Shown here one piece after another: positions 9,015 through 17,328 of a stretch of DNA of 64,000 nucleotides. A program made the translations under genes and the position numbers. The stretch comes from Embleya sp049739465. Lineage in GTDB: Bacteria; Actinomycetota; Actinomycetes; Streptomycetales; Streptomycetaceae. Below the pieces are notes generated by a model, which ran no database searches, had not been told where the DNA came from, and worked only from the letters and a program-made list of their open reading frames with translations. Each line of letters begins with the position of its first letter. Positions within the stretch are counted from its first letter, which is position 1. The stretch is from positions 1-64,000 of the forward strand of contig NZ_JBMHHY010000010.1 of the NCBI RefSeq assembly GCF_049739465.1. Reading direction: 5' to 3'.

Positions 9015-9995
9015 TCAGAAGAACGTGGGCCGGCGTGTGGCGTAGGGCTCTTCGAGGGAGTCGATCTCCTCGGTGGTGAGCTTGATGTCGAGCGCGGCGA
9101 CGGCGTCGGCGAGGTGGTGCGGCTTGGTCGCGCCCACGATCGGGGCGGAGACCACCGGGTTCTTCACCACCCAGGCCATCGCGACCTGCGCCATCGACAC
9201 GCCGCGGGCCAGGGCGATGCGCTGGACGGCCTCCACGATGGCCCGGTCGCTGTCGAGGAAGATCGGCCGGTCCTGCTGGTCGACCGTCCGGTTGAGCTCG
9301 GCGCGCGGCGTGGAGCGTTCGCCCCAGGGCCGGGTGACCAGCCCCCCGCCCAGCGGGCTCCACGGGATGCTTCCCACGCCCTGGTCGGCGAGCAGGCCGA
9401 ACATCTCACGTTCCTCCTCGCGGTGGATCAGGCTGTACTGGTCCTGCATGGAGACGAACCGGGTCCACCCGTGGGCCTGCGCCGCGTGCTGCATCTTGGC
9501 GAACTGCCAGGCCCACATCGACGAAGCACCGATATAGCGGGCCTTGCCTGCCTTGACCACGTCGTGCAGCGCCTCCATCGTCTCCTCGACCGGCGTCTGC
9601 GGGTCGAAGCGGTGGATCTGATAGAGGTCGACGAAATCGGTGTCCAGGCGCTGCAGCGAGGCGTCGATCTGCTCCATGACGGCCCTGCGGGACAGACCCG
9701 CCCCGCCCGGGCCCTGGTGCATCGGCGCCCACAACTTGGTGGCCAGCACGATCTCCGCACGCCGGGTGTACTTGCGCAGCGCCCGCCCGACGACCTCCTC
9801 CGAGGTGCCCAGGCCGTAGATGTTCGCGGTGTCCCAGAACGTGATGCCGAGCTCGACGGCCTGCCGGAAGATCGGCTCGGCCGCGTTGTCGTCGAGCGCC
9901 CAGGTCGTCCTCTTGGCGGGGTCGCCGAAGCTCATACAGCCCAAGGCGATCCGGCTGATCGTGAGCCCCGACGTGCCCAATCGGGTGTGCTCCAT
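9015..9995 (-). CDS. Aldo/keto reductase
   Basis: A 326-residue AKR-superfamily NADPH-dependent oxidoreductase with a TIM-barrel fold. The tetrad is complete: Asp55 and Tyr60 (WDTANIYG), Lys87 (ATKLW) and His128 (YQIHR). The cofactor-binding end ASSMWAWQF and the C-terminal AQVAMAWVVKNPVV motif fit the yeast YPR1/YghZ-like or AKR11/12 groups. Such enzymes reduce aldehydes and ketones; the physiological substrate is not evident. Its start at 9995 is 172 bp from the divergent XRE regulator, a pairing that suggests local control. Confidence 0.92.
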   Translation of the reverse strand: MEHTRLGTSGLTISRIALGCMSFGDPAKRTTWALDDNAAEPIFRQAVELGITFWDTANIYGLGTSEEVVGRALRKYTRRAEIVLATKLWAPMHQGPGGAGLSRRAVMEQIDASLQRLDTDFVDLYQIHRFDPQTPVEETMEALHDVVKAGKARYIGASSMWAWQFAKMQHAAQAHGWTRFVSMQDQYSLIHREEEREMFGLLADQGVGSIPWSPLGGGLVTRPWGERSTPRAELNRTVDQQDRPIFLDSDRAIVEAVQRIALARGVSMAQVAMAWVVKNPVVSAPIVGATKPHHLADAVAALDIKLTTEEIDSLEEPYATRRPTFF

Positions 9996-10167
9996 GGCCT
10001 ACTCCTCCTCGTCGAGGTGGACTCGTGTGCGTGCTCCGGAGGCGGCTGCCTTCCCTCCCCACCGTGGCACGAACTGCCGCGTGTGGCCTCCCACCAGGGG
10101 GTTCCTGCCGTTGCAGGTACTGCCAGACCCCCTCACGCACGCAGCCGACGCACCTATCGTGGTGGGC

Positions 10168-11079
10168 ATGGACGCCCGCTCCGAGTTTCGCGACTTCCTC
10201 ACCTCCCGCCGCGCCAGACTCACCCCCGAACAAGCCGGCCTGCCCGGCAACGGGGGAATCCGCCGGGTGACCGGGCTGCGCCGCGAGGAGGTCGCGCTAC
10301 TGGCCGGGGTCAGCGCCGACTACTACATCAAGCTCGAACGCGGCAACGCGCGTGGCGTCTCGGACAGTGTCCTGGCAGCGCTCTCCCGCGCCCTGCACCT
10401 CGACGAGGCCGAACGCGCCCACCTGTTCGCCCTGGCCGCCGCCGCCAACACCGGCACCCGGACCCCCGCGCGCACCGCCAAGCCCCGCGTGCGCCCCAGC
10501 ATCCAGCGCATCCTGGACTCGATGTCCACCACCCCGGCCTACGTACGCAGCCGCCGCCTGGACATCCTGGCCACCAACCGACTCGGCAGAGCCCTCCTCG
10601 ACCCGATCCTCGCGGGCCCGCGCCGGCCGCCCAACGTGGCCCGGTTCATGTTCCTGGACCCCACGGCCACCGACTACTACCTCGACTGGGAACGTATGGC
10701 CACCGGCACCGTGGCGATCCTGCGCGCCGAAGCCGGACGCGACCCCCACGACCGAGCCCTGATCGACCTGGTCGGGGAACTCGCCACCCGAAGCGACCTG
10801 TTCCGCACCCGCTGGGCCGCCCACAACGTCCTCCGGCACCGCAACGGCGTGAAACGACTCCACCACCCCGTCGTCGGCGAACTCACCCTCGGCTACGAAG
10901 CCCTGGAACTCCCCGCCGACACCGGACTGACCCTCATGGCCTACAGCGCCGAACCCGCCACACCCACATGCGACGCGCTGAACCTGCTGGCCGCCTGGGC
11001 CGCGACCATGGACCGGAACAACATCTCCGACTCGGAGACTCGTCCCACTTCCACCCCACGGCCCGATACCTCCGCTTGA
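10168..11079 (+). CDS. XRE-family regulator with MmyB-like ligand domain
   Basis: A 303-residue regulator. Residues about 10-75 form a Cro/C1-type helix-turn-helix (LRREEVALLAGVSADYYIKLERG). The rest is the MmyB-like PAS-type ligand domain (ATNRLGRALL, then NVARFMFLDP and ELTLGYEALELP), a layout common in actinomycetes beside oxidoreductase genes. ATG 10168 begins at the conserved MDARSEFRDFLTSRRARL start; the open frame extends upstream but lacks homologous sequence. It is divergent from the aldo/keto reductase and probably represses it. Confidence 0.9.
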   Translation: MDARSEFRDFLTSRRARLTPEQAGLPGNGGIRRVTGLRREEVALLAGVSADYYIKLERGNARGVSDSVLAALSRALHLDEAERAHLFALAAAANTGTRTPARTAKPRVRPSIQRILDSMSTTPAYVRSRRLDILATNRLGRALLDPILAGPRRPPNVARFMFLDPTATDYYLDWERMATGTVAILRAEAGRDPHDRALIDLVGELATRSDLFRTRWAAHNVLRHRNGVKRLHHPVVGELTLGYEALELPADTGLTLMAYSAEPATPTCDALNLLAAWAATMDRNNISDSETRPTSTPRPDTSA

Positions 11080-11222
11080 CGGGCGCCGAGGGCGGGTTCG
11101 CGGACTCGTACGGCGGCGGCGCACGAGTCCCGGAATACGCCGCGGGCCGGAGCCGATGTCCCAGGCCCCGGCCGCCGGCTTGCTCCCTCCGACCCAGGGC
11201 CAGGGGAACCGCCGGCGCAGGT

Positions 11223-11263
11223 GGTCGGGACGCGGCGAGACGAGTGTTCCCCGCGTCCCGACC
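11223..11263 (-). terminator. Hairpin terminator after ribB
   Basis: A perfect 13-bp inverted repeat (11223-11235 and 11251-11263) with a 15-nt loop lies 9 bp past the ribB stop on the minus strand. It could also stop readthrough from the plus-strand XRE gene. Confidence 0.7.
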
Positions 11264-11271
11264 GGGTGGAG

Positions 11272-11967
11272 CTACGCCACCACGGGGGTGGCCTCCGCCG
11301 CGCGTCGGTAGCCGGCCAGGTCGGCGACCGAGATCAGCGGGAGGCCGTGCCGTTCGGCCAATTCGGCCAGGTCACCGAGGCGGGCCATGCTCCAGTCCGG
11401 GCGGACCACCTCGCACATGGCCGTCGCCCCGGAGAGGCCGGCGAGCCTGGCCAGGTCCACGCCCGCCTCGGTGTGCCCGTCCCGGACCAACACGCCGCCG
11501 GGGACCGCCCGGATCGGGAACACGTGCCCCGGACGGCCCAGTTCCCCGGGGACGGTGCTCGGGTCCGCCAACGCCCTGATGGTGCGGGCCCGTTCGGCGG
11601 CGGAGATACCGGTGGTGGCGTCGGCCACCAGGTCCACGGAGACTGTGAACGCGGTTTCGTGCAGGCCGGTGTTCCGCGCCGCCATGGGCGCCAACTCCAG
11701 CCGGGACACCATCTCGTCCGGCATCGCCACGCACACCACGCCGGCGGTGTGGGCGAGCATGAAGCGCATGGCCTCCTCCGTCATGTGTTCGGCGGGCACC
11801 ATGAGATCGCCCTCGTTCTCACGGGATTCGTCGTCGAAGACGATGACGAAGCCCCCGCGAGCGAAGGTCTCGATCGCTTGTGCCACCTGCTCGAGCCGCG
11901 CGACCGCGGTGCGGTCGCCGCTACGGCCGGTCGGTTCCCGATCCGGGCCGTGGTCGTTCTTGGTCAT
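11272..11967 (-). CDS. ribB: 3,4-dihydroxy-2-butanone 4-phosphate synthase
   Basis: This 231-residue enzyme converts ribulose 5-phosphate to L-3,4-dihydroxy-2-butanone 4-phosphate and formate, supplying the four-carbon unit of riboflavin. The metal- and substrate-binding loop DDESRENEGD (45-54) is intact, as are MAPDEMVSRL-like, GHVFPIRA and DGHTEAGVDLARLAG motifs. It is a stand-alone RibB without the GTP cyclohydrolase II half of RibBA. ATG 11967 has GGGAGAG upstream; the longer open frame reads through the leader. The gene sits alone behind an FMN riboswitch, so expression should fall when FMN is plentiful. Confidence 0.95.
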   Translation of the reverse strand: MTKNDHGPDREPTGRSGDRTAVARLEQVAQAIETFARGGFVIVFDDESRENEGDLMVPAEHMTEEAMRFMLAHTAGVVCVAMPDEMVSRLELAPMAARNTGLHETAFTVSVDLVADATTGISAAERARTIRALADPSTVPGELGRPGHVFPIRAVPGGVLVRDGHTEAGVDLARLAGLSGATAMCEVVRPDWSMARLGDLAELAERHGLPLISVADLAGYRRAAEATPVVA

Positions 11968-12053
11968 GCGTACTCTCCCGTGCTCTGCGTGCCGACCTCG
12001 CCCGTCCGGACGCCGGTCGACCGCGTGGTTCCGATGCCAAGGAGGGGTCGCCG

Positions 12054-12081
12054 ACGAGGACATGCGAAAGCATGCCCTCGT
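12054..12081 (-). promoter_or_regulatory. Leader hairpin between FMN aptamer and ribB
   Basis: A 12-bp stem with a 4-nt loop lies about 90 nt upstream of the ribB start, inside the leader. On the minus strand one pair is a G-U wobble, while on the plus strand the same position is an A-C mismatch, so the structure suits the ribB transcript. It could be part of the riboswitch expression platform or a separate stabiliser. Confidence 0.5.
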
Positions 12082-12220
12082 GGGACGGCCACGGCGCACC
12101 AGGAGATCGAGATCGCGGAACGGCCCGCTCCCCGTGCGCCGACGCCGTTCCGGGGAAAGCGAGCACGACCGTCCCCGGACCGGGCGAAACCCGGCCGTGA
12201 CGGTGTACGTGTCGCCGCGC

Positions 12221-12345
12221 ACTGCCTTCCATCCGGACTTTCACCGTCGGTCCCGGAGTTGCACCGGATCAACCGATCGCCGGCTGCGATCGGGTCGCGG
12301 ACTTTCACCGCCGGTTCGGAATTGCACCGACCCCGGAGCGCGCGA
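12221..12345 (-). promoter_or_regulatory. FMN riboswitch (RFN element)
   Basis: The minus strand contains the hallmark RFN segments in order: GGGGTCGGTGCAATTCCGA, then ACCGGCGGTGAAAGTCCGCG, a variable stem, GGTGCAACTCCGGGACCG, and ACGGTGAAAGTCCGGATGG. These are the conserved loops of the six-stem FMN aptamer. It lies about 255 nt upstream of ribB. FMN binding is known to reduce expression of the downstream riboflavin gene by termination or RBS sequestration; which applies here is not settled. Confidence 0.95.
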
Positions 12346-12689
12346 ACACTCGATACGAGTCTTCCACGAGACGCCGCTCCTTCGGTACCTGGCCGATACA
12401 TGGCGAAGGTCACCCCCACCGGAGCCGGCTTTGGACCGCCGTGCAGCCCGCCGCGTGGTGGGCCGCCGGATGCGTCGGGTGGGTCGGGAACTCGTCGATC
12501 GCCCGACCGACACCGGGCCCGCCCTGTGCCTGGAACTCCCGGTACCGCGCTCCGCGTTCGTGGAACTGTCGACCGGCTGCGGGGCCGATGTCGAACCCCG
12601 GACCCGGCGGGAGGAGGATGACGCCGCACGACCGTTGATGGCAACCCCCTGCGGCCCACTCGTGCACCGGGCCGCGGCGAACGCGCAGG
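12346..12689. other. Intergenic region, no recognised gene
   Basis: This 344-bp region lies between the riboswitch and the downstream TetR gene. It should contain the ribB promoter near its left end. Open frames on both strands have no family signature or RBS, and I see no other structured element. Confidence 0.4.
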
Positions 12690-13334
12690 TCAGGCGGAGA
12701 GGCCGCCCACGGCGTAGTCGGCGAGTACCGCGGCAATGCGCTCGCGGTGGGTGGTCGCCTCCCGAGGGCCTCCCGGGCGGTACCAGGCGTGCATCCAGTT
12801 GATCGAGCCGAGCATGGCCTTGGTGGCGAGGTTGACGTCGGTTTCGCGGAACGCGCCGCTCGCCATCCCGTCCTTCACCACCTGCACGTAGTAGTCCTCG
12901 AACCGGCGACGCATCGTGAGGATCGTGGCCATCGCCGCGTCCTGGTTGCGCCCCTCGCCGGCGAGGTTCATCTCGATCTGGAACTGCGCCGGACCCATGT
13001 AGGTGTAGTGCTCCATCATGTGCAGCGCGTGCCGGCGCACCATTTCCCGGAGCTTCTCCTTCGGTTCCAGGTCATCCCGCTCGGCGGTCGGCCCGACCGC
13101 CTCCAACGCCCACACCAGACCCTGGTGGTGGATGCCCATGAACAGCTCGCCCTTGGTGCGGAAGTAGTGGTAAATGCGTCCCTTCGTGCAGGCCAGCACG
13201 TCCGCGACGTCGTCGATCGAAGTGGCCGCGTAGCCTCGCTCGGAAAATGCCTGCGCCGCCGCGTCCAAGATCTCGCCGGCGCTCATCTGGCGCTTCGCAC
13301 CCAGTGTGCCGCTGTTGTCGACGTGCTTTCTCAT
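12690..13334 (-). CDS. TetR-family regulator of the catabolic cluster
   Basis: A 214-residue TetR regulator. The helix-turn-helix lies at about 20-60 (SIDDVADVLACTKGRIYHYF, with KGRIYHYFRTKGELF), and the ligand domain ends SINWMHAWYRPGG, a motif typical of TetR repressors in acyl-CoA catabolic clusters. Its start is only 1 bp from an operator-like dyad, so it is probably autoregulated and possibly leaderless; Met17 is an alternative start. Related 15-bp motifs lie in front of the ECH/ACAD operons, suggesting it controls the whole 13-33 kb region. The ligand is likely a CoA-thioester intermediate (inference from the family). Confidence 0.88.
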   Translation of the reverse strand: MRKHVDNSGTLGAKRQMSAGEILDAAAQAFSERGYAATSIDDVADVLACTKGRIYHYFRTKGELFMGIHHQGLVWALEAVGPTAERDDLEPKEKLREMVRRHALHMMEHYTYMGPAQFQIEMNLAGEGRNQDAAMATILTMRRRFEDYYVQVVKDGMASGAFRETDVNLATKAMLGSINWMHAWYRPGGPREATTHRERIAAVLADYAVGGLSA

Positions 13335-13335
13335 A

Positions 13336-13355
13336 CCGACATACTACTAAGTCGG
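13336..13355. promoter_or_regulatory. Operator-like site A beside tetR
   Basis: The 20-bp element is bounded by CCGAC and GTCGG arms and contains ATACTACTAAGTCGG (13341-13355). It matches the consensus ATACTACYRMGTMGG shared with sites B (18187-18201) and C (22281-22295). It directly abuts the tetR start, as expected for autorepression. Confidence 0.65.
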
Positions 13356-13473
13356 ATGCTCGCGGTGACCGCGAACGCCCGGCCTCGCCTCGCCGATTCT
13401 GCTCCGCAGGGGCAATTCCGGGGACGTGTTCCGCCGGGCGGTCGCGGTTCCCGTGCCCGGTCGCGGTCCGGAC

Positions 13474-14235
13474 TCAGGTGTTCGTCCAGACCGGGGCACG
13501 CTTCTCGGCGAACGCGCGGGCGCCTTCGAGGGCGTCCGCGGAGGCCAGCACCGGGTCCACCAGTGCCTGCTGCGCGGCGAACGCCTCGGCGCTCGTGTAG
13601 CCGATCGACATCGAGACGATGCGCTTGCCGGCGCGGACGGCGAGCGGGGCGTTGCCGGCCACCTTCGCGGCCAACTCCCGGGCTCCGGCCAGGGCGAATC
13701 CCGGTTCGGTGAGACGGTTCACCACGCCGTACCGATGCGCCGTCTCCGCCGTGATCGGGTCTCCGGTCAGGGCGAGTTCCATGGCGAGCTGGTACGGGAG
13801 CACCTTCGGCAGCCGCAACAGGCCACCCGCTCCCGCGACCAGACCTCGCCGGACCTCGGGCAGGCCGAACCCGGCATTCCGCGCGGCCACGATCAGGTCG
13901 GCGGCCAGGGCGAGTTCGAACCCACCGGCCAGCGCCCAGCCCTCGACGGCCGCGATCAACGGCTTGACCGGCGGTCGCTCGGTCAAGCCGGCGAAACCGC
14001 GGCCGGGGAGGACCGGGATCTCCCCTCGGGCGAAGCCCTTGAGGTCCAGGCCGGCGCAGAAGGTGCCCCCGGCCCCGGTCAGGATCGCGACGCGGAGGTC
14101 GGCGCGTGCCTCGAACTCGTCGATCGCGGCCGCGATGCCGTGGGCCACCTCGAGATCGACCGCGTTGCGGGCGTCCGGTCGATTGATCGTGATGGTCGCG
14201 ATGCCGTCCGCATCCTGGATCGACACACTGTTCAT
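13474..14235 (-). CDS. Enoyl-CoA hydratase/isomerase family protein
   Basis: This 253-residue crotonase-fold protein carries NRPDARNAV near the N-terminus, the oxyanion-hole segment TFCAGLDLKGF and the second motif VEGWALAGGFELALAADLIVA. The acidic residue position after GLPEVRRGL fits hydratase or isomerase activity on a 2-enoyl-CoA. GGGAAAGGA lies upstream of ATG 14235. The start overlaps the preceding acyl-CoA dehydrogenase stop (ATGA), so translation is likely coupled. It is the last gene of a minus-strand operon starting at 18111. Confidence 0.88.
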   Translation of the reverse strand: MNSVSIQDADGIATITINRPDARNAVDLEVAHGIAAAIDEFEARADLRVAILTGAGGTFCAGLDLKGFARGEIPVLPGRGFAGLTERPPVKPLIAAVEGWALAGGFELALAADLIVAARNAGFGLPEVRRGLVAGAGGLLRLPKVLPYQLAMELALTGDPITAETAHRYGVVNRLTEPGFALAGARELAAKVAGNAPLAVRAGKRIVSMSIGYTSAEAFAAQQALVDPVLASADALEGARAFAEKRAPVWTNT

Positions 14236-15353
14236 CCGTGCGATTCCTTTCCCTGTCGTTGGGTCGCCGACGTATGCGGGGGAGTGCCGTCGGCGTCGGC
14301 GCCGCCCACGACTTCGGTGAGCAACGACCAGAGCCCGCCGGTCCCCGCGGCCAGTACGTGTCGGTCCAGGACGGCGGCCCAGGCGGCCTCGTTCCCGGCC
14401 TCGTCGCGCCAGGCCCACAGCCGGGTGGTGCTGTGCCGCAGCGGGTGTTCCTCGGTGAATCCGATCGCGCCGTGGATCTGGTGGGCGAGGGACGCGACGA
14501 CACCGGCGGCCTGGCCCGTGACGGCTTTGGCCGCCGCGACCGCCACTTCCGCTTCGGTGTCCCGGTCGACGGCGAGTGCCGCCGCCTCGGCCGCGATCTT
14601 GGCCAGCAGCACCTCGCCGGCCATCGCCGCCAGGTGTTGCTGGACGGCCTGGAACTTCGCGATGGGGCGCCCGAACTGTTCGCGCTCGCCCGCGTAGGCG
14701 ACGGCGAGTTCCAGTGCCCGGCGAGCCGCCCCGGCGATCAGGGCGGCCCGTGCCAACGCGGCCCGAGCCCGCAGTTCCCGGGCCACGGTCGCCGCGTCCC
14801 GGCCGAGCGGATGCACCCGGGACGCGGGAACACGGACGTCCACCACGACGTCGTCGCGGGGTTCGTCGGCGAGGTTGGTCCGCTCCCGCACCACGAACTC
14901 CTCGCGGCGCAGCACGATCACCCGGTCACCGGCGAGCAGGGCGAGGTGTTCGGCGCACCGCGCCCACGGCACCCGACCGACGGCCCCCGCCACGCGCACG
15001 CCGTCGTCCTGCGGGTCGACGCGCAGTTCGGGTCCGGCGACGGCGGCCGTCATCGGGCCGCCGGGTATCGCGGCACCACACCCGGCGACGAGCCAGCCCG
15101 CCAGCAGCGCGGTCTCGGCGAGCGGAACGGCGGCCGAGTACTGTCCGAGCACTTCGAGGACGGCGACCGCCGTGGCGAGGTCCCCACCGCTACCGCCGTG
15201 TTCCTCGGGGACCGACAGTGTGGTCACCCCGATTTGTTCGAGCGCGGTCCACAACGGTGCGTTCCACGGGCTTCGGGCACCTGCCGCGACGTCGGCGTGC
15301 TTCGCGCACACCGCCCGGACGGTGGCCTCCAGTGCCTCAATGATGTCGTTCAT
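14232..15353 (-). CDS. Acyl-CoA dehydrogenase, small-type subunit of a pair
   Basis: A 373-residue acyl-CoA dehydrogenase-like protein with the N-terminal helical domain (LSVPEEHGGSGGDLATAVAVLEVLG), a divergent middle beta domain and the C-terminal FAD-binding helices (EREQFGRPIAKFQAVQQHLA, QIHGAIGFTEEHPL). It lacks a clear catalytic Glu near the C-terminus. It overlaps the neighbouring dehydrogenase by 4 bp (ATGA). Paired, overlapping dehydrogenases of this type form alpha2beta2 enzymes in actinobacterial steroid side-chain degradation, so these two probably work together (inference). Confidence 0.87.
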   Translation of the reverse strand: MNDIIEALEATVRAVCAKHADVAAGARSPWNAPLWTALEQIGVTTLSVPEEHGGSGGDLATAVAVLEVLGQYSAAVPLAETALLAGWLVAGCGAAIPGGPMTAAVAGPELRVDPQDDGVRVAGAVGRVPWARCAEHLALLAGDRVIVLRREEFVVRERTNLADEPRDDVVVDVRVPASRVHPLGRDAATVARELRARAALARAALIAGAARRALELAVAYAGEREQFGRPIAKFQAVQQHLAAMAGEVLLAKIAAEAAALAVDRDTEAEVAVAAAKAVTGQAAGVVASLAHQIHGAIGFTEEHPLRHSTTRLWAWRDEAGNEAAWAAVLDRHVLAAGTGGLWSLLTEVVGGADADGTPPHTSATQRQGKESHG

Positions 15354-16501
15354 CGCACCCCCAACTCCTTGGCGACGACGCCGCGCAGGATCTCGTTCGT
15401 ACCGCCCCGCAGCGTGAAGCCCGGGCTGTGCAGCACTGCTTCGGCCAGCATTCGGGGCAACGGCTCGCCCGATTCCAGGTCCGGTGCCACTTCGGCCGAC
15501 AGCCGGACCGTGTCGATCACGAGGTTCTCGAAGCGGGTGCCGAGATCCTTGACCGCCGCCGCTTCGACCGAGGGTGCTGCGCCGGCCTCGAGCCGACCCG
15601 CGACGGCGAGCGACAACTGCCGCAGCGCCCACAGCCGGGCGACGACCGCGCCGAACCCCGGCCGCTCCGGCCGGCCGTCGTCCGCCGCCAGTGCGTCGGT
15701 GGCGGCGGCCAGCAGTGGGAATGTGGACAGGATCCGTTCCGGACCGCTGCGCTCCATCGCCAGTTCGCTGGTGACCTGGTGCCATCCCGCGCCGGGTTCG
15801 CCGAGGACCCGCGCGTCGGGGACGAACACGTCGTCGAGGACGACTTCGTTGAAGTGGTGCTCGCCGGTGAGCAGGCGGATCGGCCGGATGTGCACGTCGG
15901 GATGGGGCAGATCGATGACGAACTGGCTGAGTCCGGCGTGCCGGTCGGCGGTGGCGGGTGCGGTGCGGGCCAGCACGACCAGGGTGTGCGCGTGGTGGGC
16001 TCCGCTGGTCCACACCTTGGTCCCGGCGACCCGCCAGCCGCCCTCGACCCGGGTGCCGCGGGTGCGTACCGAGGCCAGGTCCGAGCCCGTGTCCGGCTCG
16101 CTCAGACCGACGGCGAAGAAACGTTCACCACGAGCGATGCCCGGCAGGTAGGTGAGTTTTTGTTCCTCGCTGCCGAACCTGAGCAACCCGGGCCCGGACT
16201 GTCGGTCGGCGATCCAGTGGGCGGCGACCGGGGCGCCCGCGGCGAGCAGTTCCTCGGTGACCACGAAACGCGCGAGCGCGCCGGCCGCGGACCCGCCGTA
16301 CCGCGCGGGGAAGGCCATGCCGATCCAGCCGCGCTCGCCCAGTCTGCGGCTGAAGGACGCGTCCCAGCCGCCGAGCCACTGGTCGCAGTGCGGCGTGAAC
16401 CGGCCCGAGGAGATCTCTTCGGCCAGGAAGGCACGGACGTCGCGCCGCAGGGTTTCCAATTCCGGGGGAAGAGCCACGGGCTCGAGGTTCCACAAGTGCA
16501 T
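15350..16501 (-). CDS. Acyl-CoA dehydrogenase, large-type subunit of a pair
   Basis: A 383-residue FAD-dependent acyl-CoA dehydrogenase that introduces an alpha-beta double bond into acyl-CoA. It has the N-terminal ALPPELETLRRDVRAFLAEE helix, the FAD/substrate segment FAVGLSEPDTGSDLASVRTR, WTSGAHHAHTLVVLART, and the C-terminal RGGTNEILRGVVAKELG. ATG 16501 gives the normal start; ATG 16516 is an alternative. It overlaps the downstream small-type dehydrogenase by ATGA, consistent with a heteromeric enzyme. The substrate is unknown. Confidence 0.9.
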   Translation of the reverse strand: MHLWNLEPVALPPELETLRRDVRAFLAEEISSGRFTPHCDQWLGGWDASFSRRLGERGWIGMAFPARYGGSAAGALARFVVTEELLAAGAPVAAHWIADRQSGPGLLRFGSEEQKLTYLPGIARGERFFAVGLSEPDTGSDLASVRTRGTRVEGGWRVAGTKVWTSGAHHAHTLVVLARTAPATADRHAGLSQFVIDLPHPDVHIRPIRLLTGEHHFNEVVLDDVFVPDARVLGEPGAGWHQVTSELAMERSGPERILSTFPLLAAATDALAADDGRPERPGFGAVVARLWALRQLSLAVAGRLEAGAAPSVEAAAVKDLGTRFENLVIDTVRLSAEVAPDLESGEPLPRMLAEAVLHSPGFTLRGGTNEILRGVVAKELGVR

Positions 16502-16532
16502 CAGGGTGTGCCCCATCCTTGTCGGTTCGTGG

Positions 16533-17327
16533 TCACCGCACGGCCCAGCGGCCGGTGTAACGCGGCTCCGCGACCTTGTCCAGGAACGCGCGGTACGCGA
16601 TCGGCGCGTCCTCGCCGGCCAGGTTGACCGCCTGCGCTCGGGTCTCGTTCTCGAGGGCCTCGCGCAGGGTTTGGGTGGCGCCTTCGTGCAGCAGCGCCTT
16701 CGACTGGGCGAGGGCGACCGGCGGCAGGGCGGCGAGTCGGTGCGCAAGGCCCGTGACGAACGCGTCGAGCTCGGGTTCCGGCTTGACCCAGGTGACCAGC
16801 CCCAGTTCGCGGGCCTCCTCGGCGTCGATCAGCTCGGCCAGCAGCACCAGTCGTTTGGCCTGCTGCAGACCCACGAGCCGGGGGAGCAGCCACGATCCGC
16901 CGAAGTCGATCGACAGTCCGCGCCGCGCGAAGATCTGGCCGAACCGGGCGGCGGGCGAGGCGACCACGAAGTCGCAGGCCAGCGCGAGGTTGCAGCCGGC
17001 GCCGACGGCGGCGCCGGCGACTCGGGCGATGATCGGCTTCGGGAATTCGTACACGGTGGCGGCGGCGTCGCCGAGCCGGCGCATCCGGGAGAGCGGGTGC
17101 TCCTCGGCGGACGCGCCCGCGAGATCGGATCCGGCGCAGAAGCCGTCCCCCGCGCCGGTCAGCACGACGACCCGGACGGTGTCGTCGCCGGCCAGCTCTT
17201 CGAGCGTGTCCCGCAGCAGTCGCCAACTCCGCTGGTCGAGCGCGTTCTTGCGGGCCGGTCGGTTCAGGGTCAGGCGTACGGTGGCGCCGTCCTGGGTGCG
17301 CAGGATCGGGTTCGGTTCCTCGCCCAT
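16533..17327 (-). CDS. Enoyl-CoA hydratase/isomerase family protein
   Basis: A 264-residue crotonase-superfamily protein. The signature TLNRPARKNALDQ, the oxyanion-hole GDGFCAGSDLAG and GAAVGAGCNLALACDFVVAS are present. At the catalytic-Glu positions it reads FARRGLSIDFGGSWLLPRLVG, where the pattern GLSxDxGGS is the one common in isomerase-like or PaaG-like members. It follows the next upstream hydratase after a single base, so both are in the same operon. It may be a double-bond isomerase rather than a hydratase. Confidence 0.88.
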   Translation of the reverse strand: MGEEPNPILRTQDGATVRLTLNRPARKNALDQRSWRLLRDTLEELAGDDTVRVVVLTGAGDGFCAGSDLAGASAEEHPLSRMRRLGDAAATVYEFPKPIIARVAGAAVGAGCNLALACDFVVASPAARFGQIFARRGLSIDFGGSWLLPRLVGLQQAKRLVLLAELIDAEEARELGLVTWVKPEPELDAFVTGLAHRLAALPPVALAQSKALLHEGATQTLREALENETRAQAVNLAGEDAPIAYRAFLDKVAEPRYTGRWAVR

Positions 17328-17328
17328 G

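Noticed and set aside
12404..12740. Open frames between the FMN riboswitch and tetR
   Set aside because: Several overlap on both strands without RBS or conserved motif; treated as intergenic.
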